Position numbers and translations under genes: made by a program. The notes beneath the pieces were generated by a model, which was not told the origin of the DNA, did not search any database, and saw nothing but the letters and a program-made list of their open reading frames with translations. Below, in pieces: positions 1 through 9,448 of a stretch of DNA of 64,000 nucleotides. Each line of letters begins with the position of its first letter. Position 1 is the first letter of the stretch. The stretch is taken from positions 2,924,501 through 2,988,500 of the forward strand of contig NZ_CP029064.1 of NCBI RefSeq assembly GCF_003076275.1, given 5' to 3'. The stretch comes from Microbulbifer sp. A4B17. Its GTDB lineage: Bacteria > Pseudomonadota > Gammaproteobacteria > Pseudomonadales > Cellvibrionaceae.

Positions 1-51
1 ACTCCTTGGACACCCCTGTGGAATTAATAACGGAAGTAGAAGAGACAAACC

Positions 52-1236
52 ATGAGTAAACATCAGCCACTCGCCCACTGGGACGATATTTTGCTGCTGG
101 ACCAACAGCTGACCGACGAAGAGCGCATGGTGCGCGACACGGCACGCGAGTATTGCCAAAGCAAACTGATGCCCAGAGTTCTGGAAGCCAACCGTCACGA
201 AATTTTCGATCGTGAAATCATGAACGAAATGGGTGAACTGGGCCTTCTCGGTTCCACCATCGAAGGCTACGGCTGTGCCGGTCTCAACTACGTTTCCTAC
301 GGCCTGGTAGCCCGCGAAGTCGAGCGCGTTGACTCCGGCTACCGCTCAGCCATGAGCGTTCAATCCAGTCTGGTAATGCACCCGATTTACGCTTACGGCA
401 GCGAAGAGCAGAAGGAGAAATACCTGCCCAAGCTGGCGACCGGCGAGTGGGTTGGTTGCTTCGGTCTGACCGAACCCGATGCAGGCTCCGATCCCAGCGG
501 CATGAAAACCCGTGCCAAGAAAGTAGATGGCGGCTACCGCATCAGCGGCTCCAAGATGTGGATCACCAACAGCCCGATCGCTGACGTTTTCGTTGTCTGG
601 GCTAAAGATGACGACGATATTATTCGCGGCTTCGTATTGGACAAAGGCATGGAAGGTCTTTCCGCTCCGAAGATCGAAGGCAAGTTCTCACTGCGCGCCT
701 CCATTACCGGCGAGATCGTGATGGACAATGTATTCGTTCCCGAAGAAAACAAATTCCCCGAAATCGGCGGACTGCGCGGCCCCTTCGGCTGCCTGAACCG
801 CGCTCGTTACGGTATTTCCTGGGGCGCCATGGGCGCCGGTGAATTCTGCTGGCACGCCGCACGCCAGTACGGTCTGGACCGCACCCAGTTCAACCGTCCC
901 CTGGCCCAAACCCAGTTGTTCCAGAAGAAACTGGCCGATATGCAGACTGAAATCACCCTGGGGCTGCAAGCTTCCCTGCGCGTAGGCCGTATCATGGACG
1001 AGAACAAGCAGTTCGACCCCACCATGATTTCCCTGGTGAAGCGCAATAACTGTGGTAAAGCTCTGGATATCGCTCGTATCGCCCGCGATATGCACGGCGG
1101 CAACGGTATCTCTGACGAATTCCACGTAATTCGCCATGTGATGAACCTCGAAGCTGTGAATACTTACGAAGGCACTCACGACGTACACGCACTGATCCTC
1201 GGCCGCGCTCAAACCGGCCTGCAGGCGTTCGTGTAA
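52..1236 (+). CDS. gcdH: Glutaryl-CoA dehydrogenase (acyl-CoA dehydrogenase family)
   Basis: This 394-residue FAD enzyme of the acyl-CoA dehydrogenase fold would oxidise and decarboxylate glutaryl-CoA to crotonyl-CoA in lysine/tryptophan breakdown, passing electrons to ETF. The N-terminal helical domain is followed by the flavin motif [12 protein letters not shown] near residue 143 and the KMWITN strand near 170. The C-terminal signature [15 protein letters not shown] puts the catalytic base at Glu373. An overall length near 395 and the YEGTHDVH context fit GcdH better than short- or medium-chain dehydrogenases. A purine-rich stretch (about 34-45) precedes the ATG. It stands alone here; upstream context lies outside the window. 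Subfamily assignment is by recognition only. Confidence 0.9.
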   Translation: MSKHQPLAHWDDILLLDQQLTDEERMVRDTAREYCQSKLMPRVLEANRHEIFDREIMNEMGELGLLGSTIEGYGCAGLNYVSYGLVAREVERVDSGYRSAMSVQSSLVMHPIYAYGSEEQKEKYLPKLATGEWVGCFGLTEPDAGSDPSGMKTRAKKVDGGYRISGSKMWITNSPIADVFVVWAKDDDDIIRGFVLDKGMEGLSAPKIEGKFSLRASITGEIVMDNVFVPEENKFPEIGGLRGPFGCLNRARYGISWGAMGAGEFCWHAARQYGLDRTQFNRPLAQTQLFQKKLADMQTEITLGLQASLRVGRIMDENKQFDPTMISLVKRNNCGKALDIARIARDMHGGNGISDEFHVIRHVMNLEAVNTYEGTHDVHALILGRAQTGLQAFV

Positions 1237-1246
1237 CGCTCCTTTA

Positions 1247-1282
1247 GGGCGTTGCTCCCGACACCAGTCGGTGGGCACGCCC
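1247..1282 (+). terminator. Possible hairpin terminator after gcdH
   Basis: An imperfect inverted repeat begins 10 bases after the gcdH stop. GGGCGT pairs with ACGCCC on the outside and CCCGAC with GTCGG around an ACCA loop, with single-base bulges. No T-run follows, so intrinsic termination is uncertain. Confidence 0.4.
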
Positions 1283-1696
1283 CGCTTCCCTGATCAGTCC
1301 CTCCCGCTAATCTCTTGCCTCAATTTCGATTGCTCTTGTTCTGATTTCACAAAGTGTGAATCTCGCGATACCCCATACCTGGCACGCAGTAATTTCGCAC
1401 CTAAAAAAGCACAAAGCTTTTTCTGTGATCCTCCAGCGTCGCCGAATTAATTAGCGAAAATATAAAAGATCAGCAGTTAGAAGGTGATAAAACCATTATC
1501 AGTAAAATTTTTAAGTAAGATTTTCGTAATTTTGAAAAAATACAGGCGAAACCCATGCCGTGAGAAATCAAACCGCTATTAACAGCAAGAGAATTTCCAG
1601 CCGAAAAATCAACAACCCGATAAGTCATATTGAATATCAACTTACAGGAAAACACATTAAAAGCTGGTGAGGAGGACTGTCTGAATTAGCAGACTG
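1283..1696. other. Gene-free stretch between gcdH and eamA
   Basis: About 410 bases between two convergent genes. It is AT-rich, no frame shows a credible start with coding character, and I see no RNA gene or repeat in it. Confidence 0.5.
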
Positions 1697-2596
1697 TTAA
1701 CTTCCAACCATACCAGAGCACTTTTCTCTGGGATTCCGATCTCTGAATTTAATCACGCAGAGGGTAATTCCCGATAACACTAGAAATGACGCCCACCACT
1801 CAACACCAGAAAGGCTTTCGCTAAGGATTATCGACGAACCAATTATCCCAATAATGGGGACGAGCAAACCAAAAGGAGCTATTCGAACAGAAGAATAACG
1901 ACGCATTAGATCACCCCACAAGATATAGCCAAGTAAGGTAACAATAAATGCCTGATAAATAATCGAAAGCCAGGTCTCAATATTTGTATGAGAGATGAGC
2001 ACCCATGGGGTATGGCTCTCAAAAGCCAGTGACATAACCAATAACGGTATTGGCGGCACCAGTGAAGCCCAAACCATTAAGTGCAATAAATTCACACCTG
2101 ACATTCGTCGAAATACAAGGTTCGCTATCGCCCACGAAAGTCCCGCACCCATCATCAGGAAGAAGCCTTTCGCTGTTGTCGATCCACCTTTATCTGCGGA
2201 ATAGAAGAAAATTGAAAATCCGATTACTGCGATCAACAGGCCGAAGCATTGCCGCCTGTTTATCCGGTCTTCAAACAGCAATGCACATAGCAGCAAAGTA
2301 AACAGTACCTGGGATTGCATTAGCAGAGAAGCAACTCCCGCCTGAACATCAGATTTTAACGCATAGTACATTAATCCCAGAGATAGAAACTCCAGGAAGA
2401 AACCAATCGCCACTACATTGGCGATTGAGGTCTTCGGGAAGGGGCAGAAAAAGACCAGGGGAACAGAAATAAGGGTGAAACGAATAGCTGCCAACAACAA
2501 TGGTGGAAGGTCGACCAGGGCGACTTTGATCACAGGATAGTTCAATCCAATAATACAGACTGCAAGCAAAGCCAAAAGAATGCTTTTGAAAGACAT
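1697..2596 (-). CDS. eamA: EamA-type amino-acid metabolite exporter
   Basis: A 299-residue inner-membrane protein of the drug/metabolite transporter superfamily with about ten hydrophobic segments in two EamA halves. The N-terminal pattern (LALLAVCIIGLNYPVIK) and the second-half motifs YILWGDLMRRY and APFGLLVPIIG follow E. coli EamA (O-acetylserine/cysteine exporter), whose length is the same. The open frame continues upstream to 3031, but that extension is hydrophilic and overlaps the divergent gene. The ATG at 2596 begins exactly where the family begins. The substrate is inferred from resemblance; the superfamily is broad, so a related amino-acid exporter is possible. Confidence 0.78.
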   Translation of the reverse strand: MSFKSILLALLAVCIIGLNYPVIKVALVDLPPLLLAAIRFTLISVPLVFFCPFPKTSIANVVAIGFFLEFLSLGLMYYALKSDVQAGVASLLMQSQVLFTLLLCALLFEDRINRRQCFGLLIAVIGFSIFFYSADKGGSTTAKGFFLMMGAGLSWAIANLVFRRMSGVNLLHLMVWASLVPPIPLLVMSLAFESHTPWVLISHTNIETWLSIIYQAFIVTLLGYILWGDLMRRYSSVRIAPFGLLVPIIGIIGSSIILSESLSGVEWWASFLVLSGITLCVIKFRDRNPREKCSGMVGS

Positions 2597-2843
2597 GCCT
2601 TGGAAGCCAATAAAACCGGGAGAATAAAAAGGGTAGCAGTAATTCCACTCCAATAACGGTGCTGGCAATGACCGCAGGGCAGCCCATCCTGTAACCTTTC
2701 TTGGCCCAGACAGAAAACCCAGCCAAAGTCCGTATCTATTGCGACACCTCACACTTCTTACCAGCGGGTCGCGCCTCAATTCCCTTTGCGTCGACAGAAG
2801 TGCTATTCTCCCCTGCCCGCCAATCTCTGGATGTAACGATGAT

Positions 2844-3461
2844 ATGGATGAGCTGCTGCACTGGTTTGAATTGATCGGTATCGCGGTCTTTGCCTTCAGC
2901 GGCGTACTCGCCGCAGGCCATAAACAGATGGATTTATTTGGTGCCGTGGTACTCGCCTGCGTCACCTCTATTGGCGGCGGCACCGCCCGGGACATTATTC
3001 TCAACGTCCCTGTATTCTGGCTTGAGCACACCTATTACCTGTGGATCGCCTCAATGACCGGTGTAGTGAGCTTTTACCTGATACGCTATTTAAAGGTCCC
3101 TATGCGCCTGCTGATGGTGGCAGACGCTATCGGGCTCGCCGTTTTTGTGGTGCTCGGAACCCAGAAAGTACTAGAAGTGGGCTATTCCGCGACTATCGCG
3201 ATCGTACTCGGCGTAATGACCGGTACTTTTGGCGGGGTGATTCGAGATGTGCTGTCCGGTGACATTCCACTTTTACTCCGGCGAGAGATCTATGCCACCG
3301 CTGCCCTTACCGGTACGGCCATACTCGTTGCCTTGGACAATGTAGGGTGGCTACCCCATGAGCTGGTGGTGGCTATTGCTGTATTTGTGACCTTAGCGAT
3401 TCGCCTCGCGGCATTGCGTTGGAATATCTCCGCGCCAGTGGCACGCTTCGGCAAGCACTGA
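2844..3461 (+). CDS. YicG-like trimeric intracellular cation channel family protein (UPF0126)
   Basis: A 205-residue protein with about seven predicted membrane segments. It carries the duplicated family pattern: FAFSGVLAAGHKQMDLFG then SIGGGTARD in the first half, and VVLGTQKVLEVG then GVMTGTFGGVIRDVLSG in the second. The glycine-rich GGxxRD pair is diagnostic of the YicG/YadS family, which is structurally related to TRIC channels; glycine transport has also been proposed for some members. The frame is open from 2739, but the ATG at 2844 (MDELLHWFE) matches the usual family start. It is divergent from eamA across a 247-base gap. Confidence 0.85.
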   Translation: MDELLHWFELIGIAVFAFSGVLAAGHKQMDLFGAVVLACVTSIGGGTARDIILNVPVFWLEHTYYLWIASMTGVVSFYLIRYLKVPMRLLMVADAIGLAVFVVLGTQKVLEVGYSATIAIVLGVMTGTFGGVIRDVLSGDIPLLLRREIYATAALTGTAILVALDNVGWLPHELVVAIAVFVTLAIRLAALRWNISAPVARFGKH

Positions 3462-3521
3462 CCCGCTCAAAGGTCTGGAACCATAAACCACTATTTAGTA
3501 GCAGTCACAGGAATAATCTAA

Positions 3522-5174
3522 GTGCAAAAAGCCCGATTGCGCATACTCCTCATCATTCTCTTTTCCATGGTGATTGGAGCCTGTGAGCGCTCGACAAACT
3601 CCGCCCAAACCGGTCAACCCCAGCAAAAACAATACGCTCGCCTGGTAGCAAAGCCCTGCTGGTTCAAAACCGATGAAACCTGGCCTTTCACCCAGTGTTT
3701 CATGATGGAGGTGCCGGAAAATTATGCCCACCCGGAAAAGCGCAAAATCCGCTTCCCGGTAGTGCGCTTCCGCGCCACAAACCCCGATCCCAAGAAAATC
3801 CCCCTACTCCACCTAGGCGCCGGAGGCCCCGGAGCCAGCATGGGGTTAGAGCCCGAGAACGCTAGCGATTGGTTGTGGCTTAACTATGCCGCCATGACAG
3901 TAGAAGATGGTCGGGATCTGTTTGTTATAGATCCCAGGGGCACCGGTATGGCCCAGCCGCGCCTCACTTGCAGCGAGTTTATCGAAGATGCCGATACCGC
4001 CTTCCGGCGCAACCTGTCTCCGGAAGAAGAGGCCCGTGTCTTTTCTTTCAGCATGGAGCGCTGTTACAGCCGCCTGAGCAAAGGTGCCGACCTTGCCCAG
4101 TACAACAGTTCCGTGATCGCCAGAGATGTAGAAGAGCTGAGAAAAACCCTCAAGCTCGATAAATTCGACCTCTATGGGGTGTCCTACTCCTCCCGCTACG
4201 CCCTGACAGTGGCCCGCGACTTCCCGGAGTCAGTGCGCACCCTGGTGCTTAACAGCGCGGTCTTCCCCAATATTGTCTACACGCAGCAGCTCCCTCAGGA
4301 CTCCTTGGCGGCCTACGAACGCGGCCTGAAGCATTGTATCGAAGACGAGAAATGTAACAGTCGCTACCCCAATTTGCGCCGCAGGCTGGAAAACCTGATC
4401 CAGACCTTAGACGAAGAGCCGCGCACCATTCCAGTCAAGCACCGTTACTCAAAACAAAGTTATCCCTTTGTGCTTACTGGACAGCGCTTGCTGAGAGTTC
4501 TGTTCCAGGCGCTGTATAACGAAAACTTTTACAGTGAACTGCCCAAGATGATCGAGGGGCTGGAAAATGAGGGCGATGAAGGATTACAGCCGGCCCAGAA
4601 TGCCATCGCACACTTTATGGAGATCGTACTGGACCCCTACTTTGGGGATGCAGCCGGCGTTAGCCACTTCTGCTATGAAGAGGCTCCCTTTGTCGATTTT
4701 GATAAAGCTAGGGCCAACGCTGCTGACACCGGCATTCTCGGCGGGGCCGTGCGATCAGATTTAAATTTGTTGCAGCTACAGTGCCGTATCTGGGCAATCC
4801 CCTCTGCTCCACTCACTGAGTCAGAAGCCATCTCCACCCCAGCTCCAGTGATAGTGTTACACGGCGGACTGGATCCGGTGCTGGCTGCAGATGATGTCGA
4901 TATCGCACGCAAAGAGCTACCGAATCACCAATGGCTGCTATTTCCCAACCTGGCTCACGATATTATTTCCGCAAGCAACTGCGCGGAGCGGGCTGTAGCG
5001 CGCTTTCTCGACAACCCTGCCGAAGATCAAACCGAAACCACCATGACTTGCCGCAAAGCGGAGCTGGCAGATCAGATTTCCACCGAAGAAGAGTCTGAGC
5101 CCAAGCAAGAAGCCGAACAACAGGCTGTCGAGCCCCAGGCAGCGGAAGTCCCTGCCCCGGAAAGCGGCCAATAA
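3522..5174 (+). CDS. Lipoprotein alpha/beta hydrolase with TAP-like C-terminal domain (S33-type)
   Basis: A 550-residue predicted exported lipoprotein. Residues 1-20 form a signal sequence ending in V-I-G-A before Cys21. The alpha/beta hydrolase core has an oxyanion segment LHLGAGGPG, a nucleophile elbow G-V-S-Y-S with Ser221, and a late Asp451 (HGGLDPVL) and His479 (NLAHD). This is the arrangement of tricorn-interacting aminopeptidase-like proteins. The last 35 residues are a Glu/Gln/Pro/Ala-rich tail that is probably disordered. Translation starts at GTG 3522 behind an AGGAA element. The likely role is peptidase or esterase at the envelope; the substrate is unknown. The sulfurtransferase gene follows 59 bases later on the same strand. 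Confidence 0.8.
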   Translation: MQKARLRILLIILFSMVIGACERSTNSAQTGQPQQKQYARLVAKPCWFKTDETWPFTQCFMMEVPENYAHPEKRKIRFPVVRFRATNPDPKKIPLLHLGAGGPGASMGLEPENASDWLWLNYAAMTVEDGRDLFVIDPRGTGMAQPRLTCSEFIEDADTAFRRNLSPEEEARVFSFSMERCYSRLSKGADLAQYNSSVIARDVEELRKTLKLDKFDLYGVSYSSRYALTVARDFPESVRTLVLNSAVFPNIVYTQQLPQDSLAAYERGLKHCIEDEKCNSRYPNLRRRLENLIQTLDEEPRTIPVKHRYSKQSYPFVLTGQRLLRVLFQALYNENFYSELPKMIEGLENEGDEGLQPAQNAIAHFMEIVLDPYFGDAAGVSHFCYEEAPFVDFDKARANAADTGILGGAVRSDLNLLQLQCRIWAIPSAPLTESEAISTPAPVIVLHGGLDPVLAADDVDIARKELPNHQWLLFPNLAHDIISASNCAERAVARFLDNPAEDQTETTMTCRKAELADQISTEEESEPKQEAEQQAVEPQAAEVPAPESGQ

Positions 5175-5233
5175 CCAAAGACAACAGCCGAAGTTACAGC
5201 GCAAAAGCGGTATCAAGGATTGAGGAGAGGCCA

Positions 5234-6064
5234 ATGGAGAGCAACAACAACCCTGCCCTGATTGAAGTTGCGGATTTGGTGGAGCTCAAAAAGACCGGCG
5301 AACCCGTAATATTGGACTGCCGCTACAGCCTGGCGGATCACGATAGTGGTGAGCGGGACTATCGAGCTGGCCATATTCCCGGAGCCCATTACGCCTGCCT
5401 GCACCGTGACCTCTCTGCCCCTATGCAACGCTACGGCGGCCGCCACCCAATGCCGAGTGCTGCACAGTTCCAGGACTACGCTCGCAATCTGGGAGTTGAT
5501 AGTGACACACAGGTAATCGTCTACGACGACAACCGCCTGGGTTTCGCCGCCCGTGCCTGGTTCCTGTTTTTCTTCTTTGGCCACAAGAAAATCAGCATTC
5601 TGAATGGCGGCCTAAAAGCCTGGCTTGATGCAGGGGAGGCATTGGACACAAGTGATCCTATTCTATCCAGGCAAGGAAACTTCAGCGCACAACCAAAAGA
5701 AAATCTTCTAGTTCATTACGAGAGCATCAAGCAAAACCTGGATAAAGCACCTTGGCAGCTAGTAGACGCCCGGGACAGTCAGCGCTTTGAAGGAATTGAA
5801 GAACCTATCGATCCGATTGCCGGACATATACCCACCGCCATCAACCAGCCCTGGCAAAATATTACTAACAAAAACAATGGCAAAGTGAAATCCATTGCCG
5901 AACTTAAATCACAGTTTGGCAACTTAGCAGATGGTAAACCACTTCTAAATTACTGCGGCTCCGGAGTTACTGCCTGCGTTAATTTCTATGCTCAATATTT
6001 AGCTGGTCGCCACGACTCACTACTCTATCCCGGGAGCTGGAGTGACTGGTGCGCACATCAGTAA
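5234..6064 (+). CDS. sseA: 3-mercaptopyruvate-type sulfurtransferase
   Basis: A 276-residue protein with two tandem rhodanese domains (about 10-130 inactive, 155-275 catalytic). The active loop CGSGVT starts at Cys241; this loop is characteristic of mercaptopyruvate sulfurtransferases such as E. coli SseA, whereas classical rhodaneses have a CRKGVT-like loop. It would transfer sulfur from 3-mercaptopyruvate to cyanide or thiol acceptors in the cytoplasm. A GAGGAGAGG ribosome site lies just before the ATG. No terminator is evident before the divergent accessory region. Confidence 0.85.
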   Translation: MESNNNPALIEVADLVELKKTGEPVILDCRYSLADHDSGERDYRAGHIPGAHYACLHRDLSAPMQRYGGRHPMPSAAQFQDYARNLGVDSDTQVIVYDDNRLGFAARAWFLFFFFGHKKISILNGGLKAWLDAGEALDTSDPILSRQGNFSAQPKENLLVHYESIKQNLDKAPWQLVDARDSQRFEGIEEPIDPIAGHIPTAINQPWQNITNKNNGKVKSIAELKSQFGNLADGKPLLNYCGSGVTACVNFYAQYLAGRHDSLLYPGSWSDWCAHQ

Positions 6065-6269
6065 CACTTAATCTTTACTATCGAGAGTCACTCTGCGAAA
6101 TTGGAACACTTGACAAAGATATTGTATCAGACAAGTGCCCTTAGATTCATAGCGACATTTATATATAAAGAGCTATTAAAGCGGTCAAATAGGCATCGAC
6201 CAATACCAACTTACTCCACACTATTTTTAACAGTGGCTGCTTCAAGAAAGTCTATCATTCTGTACTTTA

Positions 6270-6986
6270 TCAATTATAAACATAAGTCCGCCATCCATTT
6301 GAAAGACCGAGGGAACCAAACCCACTCGACAAAATTTTCCGCCGGTAATACTCACGAAAGAAATTAAGAAAATCCTGTTTTGTATTAAAGCTGTACTCCC
6401 CATGATTAGGGTCAAAAAATATGCATCGCTGAGCCGTCCCGGCGGGCCCAATATAGAGAGAAATTGCATGGGCTGCGCGAAAGCAACCGAAGGTTGTACC
6501 TGACACAACAATTATTGCGTAATTATCATTTAATTGCTCTAATGATGCCACCAAGAAATCAGTCATTGACAAAAGCTGAACCCCAGGAGCAGCTATTTGC
6601 ATGTTGGAATCCTCGCCAAGTCCAGGCACTGCATGCACCCCATGCCCCCTCAGCCACCCTTCCAGGTTGTTCATATATGAATTATTTTTATCGTGTGCCC
6701 AGCCCCACTGAGATTTGGCAACTTTTCTCAACTCACCAATATTTAAAGAGCGAAGCCGAGTAAATGTAAATGGACTTGTTCCAACCTTCCATCTTTCATA
6801 CAAACCCAATTTACTTGATAGAGATGCCCCCTCAGAAGCCCTGCAATGTATCCAGTGCGCAGTCAAGGCCCCACAAATACCGAACTTACTGAATCCAGCG
6901 TAGTGCACCCAAACTCTTAGTGAGCCCTGGGAAAAGCCCCAAACTTTTTGCCCGCGATGACGTCCAGCAATTGTACTAACGCGCAT
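6270..6986 (-). CDS. YopT-like (C58) cysteine protease, copy 1
   Basis: A 238-residue protein without signal peptide or membrane segment. It carries a papain-type triad in YopT order: Cys38 in FGICGALTAHWI, His173 in RAAHAIS and Asp192 in FFDPNHGEY. Residues 12-47 align without gaps to copy 2 at 10154-10897. The ATG at 6986 is chosen because AGGAGGG lies 8 bases upstream and because the start then matches copy 2; the frame itself opens at 7010. Known C58 members are effector proteases that cleave host proteins, but no secretion genes lie nearby, so the role here (effector, toxin or defence) is open. The AT-rich flanks suggest acquired DNA. Confidence 0.72.
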   Translation of the reverse strand: MRVSTIAGRHRGQKVWGFSQGSLRVWVHYAGFSKFGICGALTAHWIHCRASEGASLSSKLGLYERWKVGTSPFTFTRLRSLNIGELRKVAKSQWGWAHDKNNSYMNNLEGWLRGHGVHAVPGLGEDSNMQIAAPGVQLLSMTDFLVASLEQLNDNYAIIVVSGTTFGCFRAAHAISLYIGPAGTAQRCIFFDPNHGEYSFNTKQDFLNFFREYYRRKILSSGFGSLGLSNGWRTYVYN

Positions 6987-7010
6987 TTTTACAACCCTCC
7001 TAACAGACAA

Positions 7011-7394
7011 TTACAACCAAAAATATATTTCTTGAATTAAGCCAAACGAAAACCCACAATTAAAAAGTCAATCAACATTTAAGCCTTGGACTTTATATAC
7101 AATAACTTTCTAACCTTTTTGAAAATCAAGTATCAAGAATGATATATGCACACCTACAGCCTCTCTCGAAACAACTAAAAAATGACTAGGGATTTCAGAA
7201 ACCCCTCCTCACGTTTGGCGCCAAATTGATACTGACAGCCGGATTAGCCATATTTCGACTTAACCTAAACTAAAGTAAATCAGACCTTAGATCTTTAGGA
7301 TTTGGTCATATAATTTTAGATTTCAGAGAATAAGACAACTTTTTTATTCTTAAGATAACCGTCTCCAACTCAAAGCTATATTTCAGCCAATTTA
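7011..7394. other. AT-rich gene-free stretch
   Basis: It lies between the divergent protease copy 1 and the propeller gene and presumably holds both promoters. I see no RNA gene, repeat or credible small frame. Confidence 0.5.
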
Positions 7395-8519
7395 ATGGTA
7401 ACCCTGAGCGTAAATCACTCTCATCAAAGCAAGCCATCAAGGCGTTGCTGCACTTTTAGAAAGATAAAGAAATTGGGAACTCTAGCAACGCAGCTGATTG
7501 CAGCATTAGTGTACTTGAGCAACTACACTTTTAACCATCGCCGGGTCCAAAAGTACAACGCACATAAGCTGAAGATCATGATCGATTCGCCTGAGGAAAT
7601 GATTGCCATCGACAAGAAGGGAGGGACAATTCACTTTGTCGATCCAGACACCTTTGTGATACGAAGTACTCTGAGCGACTTTCCACCTGTACCCCATGAA
7701 TTAACAATCTCTCCAGACCGCAAAGAGGCATATGTTCCAATCTATGGCCCTGGGATCTATGGGAGTAATCCAAACCCTGGCCACTTGATCGCGGTCATCG
7801 ACTTAGTGGCACGGCAACATCGCGGATACATCGACATCAATCCTTACCGAGGCCCCCATACAATGAAGTTTGGTCCAGATGGTCTGCTCTACTCGTGCGC
7901 GGAAGCGAGCGGCGTAGTCGTGATAATCGATATACGCTCCCGCGAAGTCATCGGCGCGATTGATGCCCGTAGCGTAGGCTGCCATCGACTCGTGATCACT
8001 CCAGACGGAACAAGGCTATTCACCGAAAACGAAGATGCTGACCCCTGGGCATCGGTCATCGACTTAAAGAAACGTGAGTTTTCACTCCGGCTACCAACAC
8101 CCAATGGTGCAGCTGGAATTGACCTCTCCCCCGGTGGGGAGCTATTGGTCATCAGCGATGGCAAAGTACCTGATTTAGTAGTTTTTGATGCCATCGAATG
8201 CACTCAGATAACCCGTATTAGTTTGAGTGGCCATCAGTGCCCTGCGCAGATTGTGCGGTTTAGTCCCGACGGCAAGTGGCTGATTGTCACAAATATGGAT
8301 GGAAATGTTGCGACGATCATCGAGAACCCTCCCTATGGGCGACAGCACCTAGTTCCAACAGGAAAGAGTCCGATGGACATGGCCTTCCACCCAAATGGCC
8401 AGACAGTTGTTATTGGAAATCAGGGGGACGGTACACTGTCCGTCATTGACTTACCATCAAAACAAGAGAGCGAGCGGCCGAAAGTGGGGGTAGGTGTGGA
8501 AGCTCTCGGTTTTTTCTAG
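7395..8519 (+). CDS. YncE/YVTN-type beta-propeller protein
   Basis: A protein of up to 374 residues made of repeated propeller blades of the type (h)xxSPDGxxhhV...VIDL, for example ISPDRKEAYVPIYG, ITPDGTRLFTENEDAD, FSPDGKWLIVTNMDG and FHPNGQTVVIGNQGDG. Such repeats belong to the YncE/YVTN group, often periplasmic scaffold or quinoprotein-like domains. The first 60 residues hold a basic stretch and a hydrophobic segment (LGTLATQLIAALVYL) that could be a membrane anchor. Neither ATG 7395 nor the internal ATG 7578, where the propeller begins, has a good ribosome site, so the start is uncertain. Function is unknown; it sits alone inside the accessory stretch. Confidence 0.65.
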   Translation: MVTLSVNHSHQSKPSRRCCTFRKIKKLGTLATQLIAALVYLSNYTFNHRRVQKYNAHKLKIMIDSPEEMIAIDKKGGTIHFVDPDTFVIRSTLSDFPPVPHELTISPDRKEAYVPIYGPGIYGSNPNPGHLIAVIDLVARQHRGYIDINPYRGPHTMKFGPDGLLYSCAEASGVVVIIDIRSREVIGAIDARSVGCHRLVITPDGTRLFTENEDADPWASVIDLKKREFSLRLPTPNGAAGIDLSPGGELLVISDGKVPDLVVFDAIECTQITRISLSGHQCPAQIVRFSPDGKWLIVTNMDGNVATIIENPPYGRQHLVPTGKSPMDMAFHPNGQTVVIGNQGDGTLSVIDLPSKQESERPKVGVGVEALGFF

Positions 8520-8714
8520 CATGAAAAGTAGGCAATGAACGTTCTGCTATTTGAAATTAGGCTCCCTAGAGCACATTCATCAGTACACGGGGTCAACCTT
8601 TTAAGCTCTCGCTCCCGTCAATAAACGGGCACCACCGCGAAGCCAAGCGTTTTCAAATGGAAAATCACTCTTCGCGGCCTAGTGATTGCGGTCGATAAAG
8701 ATTGCCCCTCAAAA

Positions 8715-8858
8715 TTATTGTTTGTTTCTTGGTTTACCCTGCACCGCTTTAAAACGAGGGTTTGATTTACAAATGACATAAACACGCCCTCTGCGCTTAA
8801 CCACCTGGCAATCCGGGTGCCGGGATTTAGCACTTTTTATAGAGCTGACCACTTGCAT
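8715..8858 (-). CDS. rpmJ2: 50S ribosomal protein L36, type B (zinc-independent)
   Basis: A 47-residue protein beginning [20 protein letters not shown] and continuing [21 protein letters not shown], a clear match to the type B L36 (YkgO) family. It lacks the full CxxC...C...H zinc set of ordinary L36, with only Cys17 and Cys30. It starts two bases after the L31 type B stop, so the pair is translationally linked. Such C-minus paralogues replace the zinc-binding forms in zinc starvation and are usually repressed by Zur. Confidence 0.93.
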   Translation of the reverse strand: MQVVSSIKSAKSRHPDCQVVKRRGRVYVICKSNPRFKAVQGKPRNKQ

Positions 8859-8860
8859 TC

Positions 8861-9109
8861 TTATTTACCCTTGCGATTGAAGCGCTTATTAAATTTGGCG
8901 ATTCGACCATCGCTTTTTGAAACGTGCTGTTTCCCGGTGTAGAAAGGATGTGTAGCACTAGAAACATCTAAAGACATATAGGGGTATGTTTTACCCTCAT
9001 ATTCAGCAGTTTTCGTGGTCTTCGCAGTGGAACCAACGACAAAATAAGTATCTGCTGCTATATCGTGAAACAGTACATCGCGATATTCAGGGTGAATGCC
9101 CGGCTTCAT
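8861..9109 (-). CDS. rpmE2: 50S ribosomal protein L31, type B (zinc-independent)
   Basis: An 82-residue protein starting [20 protein letters not shown] and ending with the basic [10 protein letters not shown] tail, typical of L31 type B (YkgM). It has no cysteine, so the zinc ribbon of ordinary L31 is absent. The ATG at 9109 has a GGAGAG site upstream; a GTG/TTG extension to 9130 is not needed. It heads a two-gene operon with rpmJ2. A Fur-family-like palindrome at 9165-9177 lies about 55 bases upstream of the start, in line with Zur control. Confidence 0.93.
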   Translation of the reverse strand: MKPGIHPEYRDVLFHDIAADTYFVVGSTAKTTKTAEYEGKTYPYMSLDVSSATHPFYTGKQHVSKSDGRIAKFNKRFNRKGK

Positions 9110-9164
9110 ATGATTCTCTCCAGTTAACACTAAAGTTATGATACATCACATCATTATATATGGC

Positions 9165-9177
9165 AATGATTATCATT
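9165..9177. promoter_or_regulatory. Fur/Zur-like operator upstream of rpmE2-rpmJ2
   Basis: The perfect palindrome AATGATTATCATT equals the centre of the classical Fur box. Because the downstream genes are the zinc-free ribosomal paralogues, Zur is the more likely regulator biologically, though the sequence itself looks more Fur-like. Confidence 0.5.
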
Positions 9178-9448
9178 AAGCTTGCGTTCAGATGAGGATT
9201 CAGTGCTTCTGCAAAACTCTTTTATTAAAATAATGTTCTAATAAATGATGCTTATTTACACATGGCTAGCGCCATTTACGGATTTGTAAGTCCGTTATTG
9301 TAAATGACTCAGTCATATCAGCTGAGATTGTTACCTGAAGTTTACCCCGGCTGCGATAGGTTCTAGTCTCCATCTCCAGTCACGGCAGTATGCCTATAAG
9401 GATGCAAGCAGTTACAGCCCCAGCCACCCCAGAGAAAGGGGGCACACC

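Noticed and set aside
2597-3031. N-terminal extension of eamA
   Set aside because: Hydrophilic, overlaps the divergent YicG-like gene, and the family starts at 2596.
6101-6367. An 88-codon plus-strand frame after sseA
   Set aside because: Overlaps the end of protease copy 1, low coding character, no homologue recognised.
8618-8833. A 71-codon minus-strand frame overlapping the L36 gene
   Set aside because: The true gene in this place is the 47-residue L36 in another frame; the longer frame has no resemblance to anything.
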